Assembly (NCBI GenBank): GCA_934754355.1
Contig: CAKVID010000006.1
Span: forward strand, 16,921-80,920
DNA length: 64,000 nucleotides
DNA from: an uncultured Clostridia bacterium
GTDB lineage: Bacteria; Bacillota; Clostridia; Christensenellales; UBA1242
Reading direction: 5' to 3'
Part shown: positions 52,850 to 62,432 of the stretch, one piece after another
Layout of the letters: each line of letters opens with the position of its first letter
How positions within the stretch are numbered: position 1 is the stretch's first letter
Translations under genes and position numbers: made by a program
Notes under the pieces: generated by a model
Told to the model about the DNA's origin: nothing
The model's input: the letters and a program-made list of their open reading frames with translations, nothing else
The model's database searches: none

Positions 52850-54802
52850 ATGGAAGAAAAATTTGAATTAGTGAGTAAATACAAGCCGACTGGCGACCAA
52901 CCCCAAGCAATAGAAAAACTGGTGGAAGGTTTGAATGATGGTTTAAGATATCAAACACTTCTAGGTGTTACAGGTTCTGGTAAGACATTTACAATGGCGA
53001 ATATTATTGCAAAGACTAATAGACCAACACTTGTTATTGCACACAATAAAACATTGGCTGCGCAACTATGTAATGAATTTAGAGAGTTTTTTCCTAATAA
53101 TAGAGTAGAGTACTTTGTCTCTTATTACGATTATTATCAGCCAGAAGCGTATATCGTATCATCAGATACTTATATAGAGAAAGATATGAGTATAAATGAT
53201 GAAATAGATAAACTTAGACACTCGGCTACTTGTTCATTATTTGAGCGAAGAGATGTAATAGTAGTGGCATCAGTATCTTGCATATATAGTTTGGGTGCTC
53301 CAGAAGCATATTCAAGTTCGTGTTTGTCACTTAGACCAAATGAAATTTATAACAAAAAAGATATAATATCAAGACTTATTGAATTGCAATATCAGAGAAA
53401 TGATATTGATTTTAAGCGTGGTACTTTTAGAACTAAAGGCGATATTATAGATATAATTCCACCAAATAAGAGTGAAGTAGGAATAAGAATAAGTTTCTTT
53501 GATGATGAGATTGAAGAAATATCCGAATTTGAAGTAATAACTGGTAGGAAATTGCACACACTTGAGCATTTATATCTGTTGCCTGCTACACACTACATTA
53601 TCAATAGTTCACAAATGGAAAAAGTTTTTGACGAGATTAAACATGATTGTTTGGTAAGAGTGAAAGAATTTGAAGAACAAGGCAAATTAATCGAGGCTCA
53701 AAGAATAAAAGAAAGAGTTTTCTATGATTTGGAAATGATGAAAGAAGTGGGTTATTGTAATGGAATAGAAAATTATTCTAGATATTTTGATGGCAGAAAG
53801 CCGGGACAAGCACCTTACACTTTGCTTGATTATTTTCCAAAAGATTTTCTATTATTTGTTGATGAGAGCCATATAACTTTGCCACAAATTAGAGGAATGT
53901 TTGCCGGAGACCTAGCAAGAAAGAAAAACTTGGTTAATTATGGATTTAGATTGCCATCGGCTTATGATAATAGACCTCTTAATTTTGATGAATTTGAGCA
54001 TAAATTAGGTCAAGCGATATTTGTATCTGCTACACCTGCCAAATTTGAATTAGATAATTCTGACCAAGTTGTAGAACAGATTATTAGACCTACTGGATTA
54101 CTTGAACCGCTAATTGAAATTAAACCTGTAACTAATCAAGTAGACGACTTAATAGGTCAAATAAATTCTACAATTGCAAATGACGGAAGAGTATTAGTAA
54201 CAACCTTAACTAAGAAAATGGCAGAGAGTTTAACTAATTATTTGTCTGAGAAGAAGATTAAAGTTAAATATCTGCACTCTGATATAGATACGCTAGATAG
54301 AGTAGATATAATTAACGGATTAAGGCGTAAAGATTTTGATGTACTCATTGGTATTAATTTGCTTAGGGAAGGTCTAGATATCCCAGAAGTCAAATTAGTA
54401 GCAATTCTTGATGCTGACAAAGAAGGCTTCTTGAGAAGTGAATGGGCACTTATTCAAACGATAGGAAGAGCGGCAAGGAATAGTGAAAGTAGAGTAATAC
54501 TATATGCAGATATAATGACAGATAGTATAAATAAAGCAGTGAAAGAGACTACAAGGCGTAGGCAAATTCAAATGCTTTATAACGAGAAAAACGGAATTAT
54601 TCCTAAAACAATTATTAAGCCAATTACTAATACTTTGGAAATTACTAAGAAAGCAAATAAAGATAAGAAAAAATTAAGTAAATTAGAGAAAGAGAAAGAA
54701 ATATCAAGACTAGAAAATATGATGAGAGAAGCATCAAGTATTCTAGACTTTGAGCAAGCGATTGTGATAAGAGAACAAATTAAAGAATTGAAGGGAAAAT
54801 AA
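52850..54802 (+). CDS. uvrB: Excinuclease ABC subunit B
   Basis: This 650-residue helicase-like subunit verifies DNA damage and recruits UvrC. Walker A is GVTGSGKT (about 40-47), with the beta-hairpin SYYDYYQPEAY. The DEAD-like box is DESHITLPQ, and RPTGLLEP and QTIGRAARN are conserved. The C-terminal UVR domain (EISRLENMMREASSILDFEQ) that binds UvrC is complete. uvrA starts 1 nt after its stop. Confidence 0.98.
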   Translation: MEEKFELVSKYKPTGDQPQAIEKLVEGLNDGLRYQTLLGVTGSGKTFTMANIIAKTNRPTLVIAHNKTLAAQLCNEFREFFPNNRVEYFVSYYDYYQPEAYIVSSDTYIEKDMSINDEIDKLRHSATCSLFERRDVIVVASVSCIYSLGAPEAYSSSCLSLRPNEIYNKKDIISRLIELQYQRNDIDFKRGTFRTKGDIIDIIPPNKSEVGIRISFFDDEIEEISEFEVITGRKLHTLEHLYLLPATHYIINSSQMEKVFDEIKHDCLVRVKEFEEQGKLIEAQRIKERVFYDLEMMKEVGYCNGIENYSRYFDGRKPGQAPYTLLDYFPKDFLLFVDESHITLPQIRGMFAGDLARKKNLVNYGFRLPSAYDNRPLNFDEFEHKLGQAIFVSATPAKFELDNSDQVVEQIIRPTGLLEPLIEIKPVTNQVDDLIGQINSTIANDGRVLVTTLTKKMAESLTNYLSEKKIKVKYLHSDIDTLDRVDIINGLRRKDFDVLIGINLLREGLDIPEVKLVAILDADKEGFLRSEWALIQTIGRAARNSESRVILYADIMTDSINKAVKETTRRRQIQMLYNEKNGIIPKTIIKPITNTLEITKKANKDKKKLSKLEKEKEISRLENMMREASSILDFEQAIVIREQIKELKGK

Positions 54803-54803
54803 T

Positions 54804-57620
54804 ATGTTGGAAGATATTGTAATTAGAGGAGCAAGAGAGAATAATTTAAAGAATATTAATCTTACTATTCCAAGAAATAAATTAGTTGTTTTTACTGGTG
54901 TTAGTGGAAGTGGTAAAAGTACACTTGCATTTGATACAATTTTTGCAGAAGGACAGAGGAGATATATGGAAAGTCTATCTTCTTATGCTAGGCAATTCTT
55001 GGGACAAATGTCAAAGCCAGATGTAGATAGTATTGAAGGATTGTCTCCGGCTATATCTATAGACCAGAAAACAACTAGTAATAATCCTAGAAGTACTGTC
55101 GGCACAGTAACTGAGATATATGATTATTTGAGATTACTTTTTGCTCATATTGGTAAGCCTTATTGTCCTAATTGCAAGAAAGAAATTTCTACTCAAACTA
55201 TTGATACTATTATTGATAAGATAATGGAGATGCAAGGCAAGAAGATACAAATAATGGCGGCATTTGTGAAGGGCAAGAAAGGAACTTTTGCCAAAGAATT
55301 GGAAGATTTGAGAAAAGATGGATATGCTAGAGTTAATATTGACGGAGAACAAAGAACACTTGATGAAGATATAAAATTAGAGAAAAATATAAGACACACA
55401 ATATATGTAATTATAGATAGATTGATAGTCAAAGAAGATAGTTCTCAGAGAATTACAGATAGTGTTGAAAGTGCATTAAAATTATCTAATGGAACTGTAA
55501 ATATAGATTGCGAAGGCGAAAATATTTTATTTAGTACTACGCATTTTTGTGATGAATGTGGCTATGCATTGGAAGAAATTGCACCAAGATTATTTAGTTT
55601 TAATAGTCCTTTTGGTGCGTGTGATGACTGTAAGGGCTTGGGAATAAAACAAGTAATTGATATTGATAAAATTATAACTAAGCCGAATGAGTCTATTACT
55701 AAGTGTGGTATTTCTAATATCTCTGGTTGGTCATATGATGCGGGAATGGCAAGAATGTTTTATAGAGCAGTTGCTAGAAAATTTGGAGTAAGTCCAGATA
55801 TTCCAGTTAATCAAATGCCAAAGGGAATGTTGGATATGATTTTGTATGGAACAAAGAAAGAAAAAATTGAAATTGATTATATGAGGCTTGGACAACAAGT
55901 TGTAGGTCAAATGGCTTTTGAAGGAATTATTCCAAATGTAGAGAGGAGATATAGGGAGACAAATAGCGACTATACCAAAGAAGAAATATCTAAACTTATG
56001 AAAGAAGAAATTTGTCCTACTTGTAAGGGCAAGAGACTAAGAATTGAGGCTTTGAATATCTTTATAAATAAGAAAAATATTATAGATGTATGCGATATGT
56101 CTGTTAAAAACATTTTGGACTTTATGGAGAATTTGAAACTAAATAAAACTCAAGAAACTATAGCATTGCCAATATTAAAAGAAATCAAAAGCAGACTAAC
56201 ATTCCTTAAAGATGTTGGATTAGAATATTTAACACTATCTAGAGTTGCTGGAACATTAAGTGGTGGAGAATCTCAAAGAATTAGACTTGCTACACAAATT
56301 GGTAGTGGACTAACGGGAGTTATATATATTCTAGACGAACCAAGTATTGGACTTCATCAAAGAGATAATGATAAATTACTGGAAACACTTAAACATTTAA
56401 GAGATTTGGGTAATACAGTTATTGTTGTAGAGCATGATGAAGACACCATGCGAATTGCGAATTGCATAGTAGATATTGGCAAATACGCAGGTGTTAATGG
56501 CGGAAATGTGGTAGTTTGTGGCACTTTGCAAGATGTAATTAATTGCGAAGAATCTCTTACAGGTCAATTCTTGAGTGGTAAAAGGAAAATTGAAGTGCCA
56601 TCTGTAAGAAGAGAACAGAAGAAAGGATATTTAGAGATTAATGGTTGCACGCATCACAATCTAAAAAATGTTGACCTTAAAATACCATTAGGGGTAATGA
56701 CTGTTGTAACAGGGGTAAGTGGTAGCGGAAAGAGTAGTTTGATTAATGAAACACTATTCCCTATTGTTTATAATAAGATAAATAAATCTGATATGGTTGA
56801 GGGAAAGCACAAGAGCGTGGTAGGTCTAGATAATATTGATAAAGTAATTAATATAGACCAAAGTCCAATTGGCAAAACCCCAAGGAGTAATCCGGCAACC
56901 TACACAAATGTATTTACAGATATTAGAAATTTATTTGCTGAGACTAATAGTGCCAAAGAGAGAGGGTATAGTAGTGGAAGATTTAGTTTCAATATAAGTG
57001 GTGGCAGATGTGAAAGTTGTGGCGGTGCTGGGATTAAAAAAATAGAAATGTTTTTCTTGCCAGATGTATATGTAACTTGTGATGTCTGTCATGGCAAAAG
57101 ATATAATAGAGAAACTCTTGAAGTAAAATTTAAGGGAAAGAGTATATATGATGTTTTGGATATGACAATATCTGAAGCAAATGAATTCTTTGAAAATATT
57201 CCTAAGATAAAAAATAAAATACAAACCCTTGTAGATGTTGGATTAGGTTATATAAAATTGGGACAACCGGCAACTGAATTAAGCGGTGGAGAAGCGCAAA
57301 GAGTAAAATTGGCAACAGAGTTGAGTAAGAGAAGTACTGGTAAGTCTTTGTATATATTAGACGAACCAACTACTGGTTTACATCTTTATGATATTCAGAA
57401 ATTGCTTCACATTCTAGATAGATTAGTTGCAAATGGAAATACTGTGGTTGTGATAGAACATAATCTTGATGTTATAAAATGTGCCGACTATATAATTGAT
57501 GTAGGTATGGAGGGTGGCGATAATGGTGGTAAGATTATATCTACTGGAACACCTGAAGAGATTGTGAAGAAAAATATTGGATATACCGCAAAGTATCTTA
57601 AAGATAAATTGAAAAATTAA
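54804..57620 (+). CDS. uvrA: Excinuclease ABC subunit A
   Basis: This 938-residue double ABC ATPase recognises bulky DNA lesions as a dimer. The first Walker A is GVSGSGKSTLAFDT (about 32-45) and the second GVSGSGKSSL lies near 640. Signatures LSGGESQRI and LSGGEAQRV each precede a Walker B (ILDEPSIGLH, ILDEPTTGLH). Three zinc modules are visible: CPNC/insertion, CDECG...CDDC and CESCGGAG...CDVC. It is co-transcribed with uvrB. Confidence 0.98.
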   Translation: MLEDIVIRGARENNLKNINLTIPRNKLVVFTGVSGSGKSTLAFDTIFAEGQRRYMESLSSYARQFLGQMSKPDVDSIEGLSPAISIDQKTTSNNPRSTVGTVTEIYDYLRLLFAHIGKPYCPNCKKEISTQTIDTIIDKIMEMQGKKIQIMAAFVKGKKGTFAKELEDLRKDGYARVNIDGEQRTLDEDIKLEKNIRHTIYVIIDRLIVKEDSSQRITDSVESALKLSNGTVNIDCEGENILFSTTHFCDECGYALEEIAPRLFSFNSPFGACDDCKGLGIKQVIDIDKIITKPNESITKCGISNISGWSYDAGMARMFYRAVARKFGVSPDIPVNQMPKGMLDMILYGTKKEKIEIDYMRLGQQVVGQMAFEGIIPNVERRYRETNSDYTKEEISKLMKEEICPTCKGKRLRIEALNIFINKKNIIDVCDMSVKNILDFMENLKLNKTQETIALPILKEIKSRLTFLKDVGLEYLTLSRVAGTLSGGESQRIRLATQIGSGLTGVIYILDEPSIGLHQRDNDKLLETLKHLRDLGNTVIVVEHDEDTMRIANCIVDIGKYAGVNGGNVVVCGTLQDVINCEESLTGQFLSGKRKIEVPSVRREQKKGYLEINGCTHHNLKNVDLKIPLGVMTVVTGVSGSGKSSLINETLFPIVYNKINKSDMVEGKHKSVVGLDNIDKVINIDQSPIGKTPRSNPATYTNVFTDIRNLFAETNSAKERGYSSGRFSFNISGGRCESCGGAGIKKIEMFFLPDVYVTCDVCHGKRYNRETLEVKFKGKSIYDVLDMTISEANEFFENIPKIKNKIQTLVDVGLGYIKLGQPATELSGGEAQRVKLATELSKRSTGKSLYILDEPTTGLHLYDIQKLLHILDRLVANGNTVVVIEHNLDVIKCADYIIDVGMEGGDNGGKIISTGTPEEIVKKNIGYTAKYLKDKLKN

Positions 57621-57663
57621 TTTAAAAAATAAATAACCCAAAACTAAATTTGACAAAATAAAA

Positions 57664-57728
57664 ACATAAGCATTGATTTGAGGTGACCCTTATGGTGTTC
57701 ACTTCGAATTAGGCTTATGTTTTTTATT
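57664..57728. terminator. Long imperfect hairpin, bidirectional terminator
   Basis: The outer stem ACATAAGC / GCTTATGT (57664-57671 with 57713-57720) and an inner 10-bp stem TTTGAGGTGA / TCACTTCGAA (57677-57686 with 57699-57708, two G-T pairs) are separated by an internal loop. T- and A-runs flank both sides. It separates the convergent uvrA and DUF4363 genes. The stem-internal loop-stem design loosely recalls the core hairpins at 16 kb, but the sequence match is poor. Confidence 0.75.
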
Positions 57729-58117
57729 TATAATATATTGTGAATATTAAATCCCATTATGTGATAACTTTTGGTTGAATATTCTTTGAGAAGTGATAAT
57801 TCACAAATGGCATTATCGTAATCGTTATTTTTTGTATAGGGAATAAGTCTATTAATGCTATCTGTAATGGTGCTTAAATCTCTATGATTGAATATATAGC
57901 AAAGCCAATTTTCTTGACGCTCCCAGTATTCTTTCAAATCTCCTAGTTCATCATAGAAGATTGTTATGTCTTCGCTATTTCGTTCATATCTAGTATTTAA
58001 GTCGGTAATTATATCTTCCATTGATGTTAGGGTATTTCTAACTCGGCATACTTCCCATATTCCAAAAGTGATAGTGATAATGCTAATTACAATAACTGTG
58101 ATTGCTTTTCTCACCAA
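57728..58117 (-). CDS. DUF4363 family protein
   Basis: The 129-residue protein has one N-terminal membrane helix (about 4-22) and a helical domain with WERQENWLCYIFNHRDLSTI and LLKEYSTKS motifs, matching the DUF4363 pattern. It overlaps the upstream DUF421 gene by 7 nt. This DUF421-DUF4363 pairing is common in spore-forming Firmicutes and suggests that the two products act together in the membrane. The molecular function is unknown. Confidence 0.82.
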   Translation of the reverse strand: MVRKAITVIVISIITITFGIWEVCRVRNTLTSMEDIITDLNTRYERNSEDITIFYDELGDLKEYWERQENWLCYIFNHRDLSTITDSINRLIPYTKNNDYDNAICELSLLKEYSTKSYHIMGFNIHNIL

Positions 58118-58830
58118 ACACCTCCCGAATAATTAGTTTGTACTGTTTGAAATTTGCCTTTCTTGCCTTGTACATATATCTTGCCTTCATTGCTAAATGT
58201 AAGAAGTAATATATCTTTGAGGGAAGTAAAACCGATTTGTTTGATATTATCTAAAATAAAATTCTCATCTATCTTGGCAAGTTTCATATTTTCATTCATA
58301 ACTTTGCCTTTGGATACAAGTATCATAGGCAAGGTTGCTTGTTCTTTCTCTATATGAATATCGTTGGCGGTTAGTGGTGCATACGGCGCTCGATTTACAA
58401 CTGTCATTGTTCCATTGGTTTGTAATATTACATATAACAATTCTTCCAAATTGAAATATCCAGCCGAATGTAAACCCTCAAGTAGGTCATTAAAGTTCAT
58501 ATTGACTTTGCGCATATTTTCATAGATAATTCCATTACTATCAAGCAGTATTACTGGTTTGCCACTAAATAGCCGTCTAAAAGTTACGCTTTTCCTTGAT
58601 AGTAAACAAATTAAATAATGTACACAACCAAGAGTTACAAGTGGGATAATTCCTTGAATTAGTGGAAGTGCGGTCTCTGCCATTGGGATTGTAGCAAGGT
58701 CGGCTATAACTAGAGTTATTACTAATTCAAATGGTTGCATTTCGCCAATTTGACGCTTACCCATTATTCTTATTAAAAATAAAATTAAAGTGTACAAAAT
58801 AACACTTCTGCAAATTAGTGTAAATATCAT
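58111..58830 (-). CDS. DUF421 (YetF-family) membrane protein
   Basis: The 239-residue protein has three N-terminal membrane segments with the family's RIMGKRQIGEMQPFELVITL loop. Two DUF421 soluble repeats follow (GKPVILLDSNGIIYENMRK, then NMNFNDLLEGLHSAGYFNLE; second LPMILVSKGKVMNENM). YetF-family proteins occur in several spore-resistance (2Duf) and membrane contexts, but no reaction is known. It is the first gene of the minus-strand pair with DUF4363. Confidence 0.88.
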   Translation of the reverse strand: MIFTLICRSVILYTLILFLIRIMGKRQIGEMQPFELVITLVIADLATIPMAETALPLIQGIIPLVTLGCVHYLICLLSRKSVTFRRLFSGKPVILLDSNGIIYENMRKVNMNFNDLLEGLHSAGYFNLEELLYVILQTNGTMTVVNRAPYAPLTANDIHIEKEQATLPMILVSKGKVMNENMKLAKIDENFILDNIKQIGFTSLKDILLLTFSNEGKIYVQGKKGKFQTVQTNYSGGVW

Positions 58831-58919
58831 ATTGAGATAATTAACAAAGAATAGTAAATTTATACAATTATATTTAAAAAATAGATTTTTTGAGGCAAAT
58901 ATGTTAATATATTTATGAT

Positions 58920-60239
58920 ATGAAAGTTAGAATAGATAGGCTCGGTGTTAACGGAGAAGGTATATTTAATATAGAAGAAGGCGAAAACAGAGGCAAGGTT
59001 GCGTTTGTTGATTTTGCTTTGCCAAATGAAATTGTAGATGTTAGTATTACAAGGGAAAAAAGTAAATATTCAAAATGTAAATTAAATAGTGTAATAACAT
59101 CTTCGCCAGATAGGGTTACGCCTCTATGTAAATATTTTTTTGAGTGTGGTGGTTGTGAAATTCAACATATTGCTAAAGATAAACAACTATTATTTAAGAA
59201 GAAAAAGATATTAGATGTAATAAATAAAATAACTGATAATATTACAGATATAGATATTGTTAGATTGCAAGATTATAATTATCGAAATAAAATGGTTTTT
59301 GCTTTTGCTTATCTTGATGACAAAATTATTATTGGCATGAAAAAGAAAGAGAGTAATGAAGTGATTGATATAGAAAATTGCTATCTAGCAAAAGATAATA
59401 TTAATGCTATACTGAAACTCTCTAAAGAATTTTTCTCAAAACATAGTAAAAGTTATTTATCAATAAAAGATAAATTGAAATTAAAATATTTAGTTATAAG
59501 AGAATTTAATAATAAGTATTTAGTATCTATAGTTTGTAATAGAAAGTGTGATTTGAAAGACTATTATTTACACCTAAAAAAGTACTTTGAAAATATTGGA
59601 GTATCTATTGTTATAAGCAATTCTAATAGCGAAATTTTAGCAGGAGAATATATACCTTTATACGGAGAAAATAATATTAGTATTACAGAATTGGGGATAA
59701 ATTATAATATTAATATTATGTCATTTCTACAAGTAAATGATAAGATAAAAGATGAATTATATAATAATATTTTATCTTTCTTGGATAGTTCAGACTCTGT
59801 TATAAATGCTTATAGTGGTGCGGGGTTGCTTTCTGGAATAATTGCTAAAAAATGTAAAGAAGTTGTTGGAATTGAAATTAATAAATTTGCAAGTAAAAGT
59901 GCTGATGCCTTGAAAAGGGATAATAATTTAACTAACCTAAATAATATATGTGGAGATGCAAACAAAAACTTGCCAAAAGTTTGTGAAAAATATAAAAATT
60001 CCATTGTTATATTAGATCCTGCAAGAAATGGTTGTGGTAAAGAAATTGATAAGTTTTTGGCAGAAACATCGGAGTATTTGCCAAAAAGATTAATATATGT
60101 GTCATGTAGTTTATCTACACTTGCTAGAGATTTGGAATATATAAAGAACACATACGAAGTAAAATATGTATGTGGATATGAAATGTTTGTGCAAACAAAA
60201 CATATAGAAACCTTGGTGGTACTTGATAGAAAAGATTAA
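58920..60239 (+). CDS. rlmD: RlmD/RumA-family 23S rRNA (uracil-5-)-methyltransferase
   Basis: This 439-residue SAM-dependent enzyme has an N-terminal TRAM domain (about 1-55), four Fe-S cysteines (CKYFFECGGC, plus a Cys near 157, CYLA) and a C-terminal methyltransferase. The catalytic end motifs are VILDPARNGCG (about 360) and the nucleophile Cys in YVSCSLSTLARDL, where SCS replaces the usual SCNP. No Shine-Dalgarno precedes ATG 58920. A GAGG-preceded five-codon ORF (58901-58918) ends just before it, so coupled re-initiation is possible. Target position on rRNA or tRNA is inferred only from family. Confidence 0.9.
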   Translation: MKVRIDRLGVNGEGIFNIEEGENRGKVAFVDFALPNEIVDVSITREKSKYSKCKLNSVITSSPDRVTPLCKYFFECGGCEIQHIAKDKQLLFKKKKILDVINKITDNITDIDIVRLQDYNYRNKMVFAFAYLDDKIIIGMKKKESNEVIDIENCYLAKDNINAILKLSKEFFSKHSKSYLSIKDKLKLKYLVIREFNNKYLVSIVCNRKCDLKDYYLHLKKYFENIGVSIVISNSNSEILAGEYIPLYGENNISITELGINYNINIMSFLQVNDKIKDELYNNILSFLDSSDSVINAYSGAGLLSGIIAKKCKEVVGIEINKFASKSADALKRDNNLTNLNNICGDANKNLPKVCEKYKNSIVILDPARNGCGKEIDKFLAETSEYLPKRLIYVSCSLSTLARDLEYIKNTYEVKYVCGYEMFVQTKHIETLVVLDRKD

Positions 60240-60249
60240 AGGAGAGTTT

Positions 60250-61218
60250 ATGAAAAGAATTAATTTTGCCGTTAGTATTGGAAGTAATATGACATCAATT
60301 TATAAGGCGGGAGTAGGTGTTGTTTTACATGATAAATCTTGCTTGGTTACGGGTATTAAAGGTAAACATGAAGTTGCTGTAAGTGTAGGTAATGATGCTT
60401 ATACTTCGGGATTGGAATACAAGAAAGTTGTTGAGAATGGAAGTATAGATTTCTCACTTGCAGAATTGATGCTAGGAGAGTATTTCAAGAAAGTAGAGAT
60501 TACTAAAAAAGATGGTGTGATGTTCCTAGTGTCACTAGATAATATGAGGCTTGCAAGTGAATTTAAAAATCTTGCGTATGCTTTGGGTGTAAATTATGTT
60601 AAAGTTATTCCGCATATTGTGGCATCGGCATATGGATTTGAAATTGAGAAATTTAGAAAGTCATTCTTGATTGTGGATATTGGTGTTAATACTGAAGTTG
60701 CAATAATTAATAATGGTAGAATTTTGTCTGGTGCTACAGTGTATAATGGTGGTGGAAATATAGATAATAAAATTGCTAAGTATATCTATGATGAGAAAAG
60801 TATTGAACTTAGCAAAGAAAGTGCTGAAAAAGTTAAGAATGAAATTGCAACGCTATATCCAAATGATATAAGAACAATTGATGTAGATGGATTTATCAAA
60901 GATACAACCGAATATTCAACCGTAACAATTTCGAGTTCGGATATTTTTGGATTGGTCGTGGAAGAATATATGAGCATTGCAAGTGCGATAGTTCAAATTT
61001 TATCAACTCTAGATAATGAAGTAAATCAAGATATCAAAAAGCATGGAATATATCTTTGCGGTGCTTCTAGTAAGATTGCGGGATTGAGTAAATTTTTGAA
61101 AATTAAACTTAATCTAGATAGTTATATATACAAACCAGAAAGTATAACTATGATTGGTGCAGGACAAATATTAGATGACCCGGAAAATATAGATAAGATA
61201 GTGTTGGAAAATCAGTAA
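60250..61218 (+). CDS. Divergent MreB-like actin homologue
   Basis: The protein of 322 residues has the MreB order of motifs but is divergent. VENGSIDFSLAELMLGEYF is equivalent to the MreB VADFxxTExML region. The phosphate-2 loop is FLIVDIGVNTEVAIINNG (about 140-157), with Val in place of the usual GGGT glycine. YNGGGNID follows, and the adenosine-loop is IYLCGASSKIAGL. MreB polymers guide lateral wall synthesis. Loss of glycines in the nucleotide loops makes ATP binding uncertain. AAAGGAGAG precedes ATG 60250, 11 nt after rlmD. mreC and mreD do not follow; minD does. Confidence 0.78.
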   Translation: MKRINFAVSIGSNMTSIYKAGVGVVLHDKSCLVTGIKGKHEVAVSVGNDAYTSGLEYKKVVENGSIDFSLAELMLGEYFKKVEITKKDGVMFLVSLDNMRLASEFKNLAYALGVNYVKVIPHIVASAYGFEIEKFRKSFLIVDIGVNTEVAIINNGRILSGATVYNGGGNIDNKIAKYIYDEKSIELSKESAEKVKNEIATLYPNDIRTIDVDGFIKDTTEYSTVTISSSDIFGLVVEEYMSIASAIVQILSTLDNEVNQDIKKHGIYLCGASSKIAGLSKFLKIKLNLDSYIYKPESITMIGAGQILDDPENIDKIVLENQ

Positions 61219-61247
61219 TTGTAAAATTAAATTAAACTTAAAATTAT

Positions 61248-61256
61248 TTTGTCGAA
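61248..61256 (+). promoter_or_regulatory. Possible Spo0A box
   Basis: TTTGTCGAA, the same 9-mer as at 2561, lies between the MreB-like gene and minD but upstream of a terminator, which weakens the case. Confidence 0.2.
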
Positions 61257-61270
61257 TATTAAAATTAAGA

Positions 61271-61304
61271 AAGTAAAGACGTATTTATTGTCTTTACTTT
61301 TTTT
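61271..61304 (+). terminator. Terminator between the MreB-like gene and minD
   Basis: AAGTAAAGAC / GTCTTTACTT (10 bp) with a T-run. Confidence 0.88.
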
Positions 61305-61338
61305 ATTGTGTAATTTAGTATATTGTGTAATTTGATAC

Positions 61339-61350
61339 AGTCTTAAGACT
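61339..61350. promoter_or_regulatory. 12-bp palindrome in the minD upstream region
   Basis: AGTCTTAAGACT is a perfect palindrome between a TTGATA (61333-61338) and a TATATT-like hexamer near 61358, the place of a promoter spacer. It could be an operator for minDE. The promoter itself is weakly supported. Confidence 0.4.
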
Positions 61351-61378
61351 AATTATTATATTTGGAAATGGAGACAAA

Positions 61379-62167
61379 ATGGTAAGAAAGATAGTAGTAA
61401 CTAGTGGCAAAGGTGGTGTTGGCAAAACTACGCTGGTGTGTGGTTTGGGTGTTACTCTTGCTAGAATGGGATACAAGACACTGCTTATTGATATGGATTT
61501 TGGACTTAATAATTTAGATGTGATTATGGGTGTCGAGAATAAAATTGTATATGATATAATTGATGTTTTGGAGGGTAAGTGTTTGCCAAAGCAAGCGATT
61601 ATTCAAGATTTCCAAGAAGAGAATTTGTATATATTTCCTAGTACGCATAGTTATTGCAAAGTCAGATTTGGCAGTCGTGAGTTATTGCAAATTATATCCA
61701 AAGTAGAGGATAATTTTGATTTTGTACTCATAGACTCTCCAGCAGGTATTGATGGTGGATTTAGAAGAGCGGTTGGTAGTGGAGATGAATTTATTGTTGT
61801 AACAACTCCGCACTTATCAGCAGTTAGAGATGGAGACAAAGTCATTAATTGTTTGTCTACTATTCGCAAACCATATTTGATTATTAATAGAGCAAGGGGA
61901 GATTTGATTTTAGATGCGAAAATGCTTAGTATTGATGCTATTAAAAATTCTCTTAATGCAGAACTAATTGGAGTTATTCCTGAAGATGATTGTGTTACTA
62001 CTCAATCTTTGGAAGGAAATTTCTTTGAGAGTAATTCAATGATACAGAAATCATTAAATATGATTGCAAATTATTTAACAAAGAAAGAATTGAACATTTA
62101 TGATTGCACAGAAAAATATAAAGGTTTATTTGGCGGAATTAAGAAAAAGTTGAGAGGAAGAGTATGA
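61379..62167 (+). CDS. minD: Septum-site ATPase MinD
   Basis: This 262-residue ParA/MinD ATPase positions the division site. It has the deviant Walker A SGKGGVGKTT (about 9-18), LIDMDFGLNNLD (A-prime motif), LIDSPAGID and the C-terminal amphipathic membrane-targeting sequence LFGGIKKKLRGRV. It overlaps the minE-like gene by 4 nt. minC is not present next to it. Confidence 0.95.
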   Translation: MVRKIVVTSGKGGVGKTTLVCGLGVTLARMGYKTLLIDMDFGLNNLDVIMGVENKIVYDIIDVLEGKCLPKQAIIQDFQEENLYIFPSTHSYCKVRFGSRELLQIISKVEDNFDFVLIDSPAGIDGGFRRAVGSGDEFIVVTTPHLSAVRDGDKVINCLSTIRKPYLIINRARGDLILDAKMLSIDAIKNSLNAELIGVIPEDDCVTTQSLEGNFFESNSMIQKSLNMIANYLTKKELNIYDCTEKYKGLFGGIKKKLRGRV

Positions 62168-62403
62168 AAGATTTAGTAAGCATAGATGGAAGACTAAAAA
62201 ATATTATTGCTTCTGATAGAAAAGAAAATCCATGTAAGATAGAAAAATTACTTAAAGCGGAACTAGTAAATGTAATAAGAAATTATTTTGAAGTGTCTCT
62301 AGATGATGTGGATTTGAGTATTCTTATAAATAAAAATGGTGAGTATGATATTCAATTAAATGTTTTGTCAAAAAATTTCTTAATTGCAAATACTTTTGCA
62401 TAA
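62164..62403 (+). CDS. minE: MinE-like topological specificity factor
   Basis: The 79-residue protein has the length and position of MinE (ATGA overlap with minD) and its general pattern: an N-terminal basic helix (KIEKLLKAELVNVIRNYFEV), then SLDDVDLSILINKNGEYDIQLNVL strands. The usual anti-MinCD motif and the LEANI-type end are poorly conserved, so the call relies heavily on context. MinE stimulates MinD ATPase and drives pole-to-pole oscillation. Confidence 0.75.
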   Translation: MKDLVSIDGRLKNIIASDRKENPCKIEKLLKAELVNVIRNYFEVSLDDVDLSILINKNGEYDIQLNVLSKNFLIANTFA

Positions 62404-62432
62404 ATAGAATATGGACAAGCATATATTTTGAT

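Noticed and set aside
57664..57720. Third member of the core-hairpin family
   Set aside because: Stem-internal loop-stem layout is similar and AGGTG/CACTT recur, but only about 13 of 22 core positions agree and it works as an ordinary terminator.
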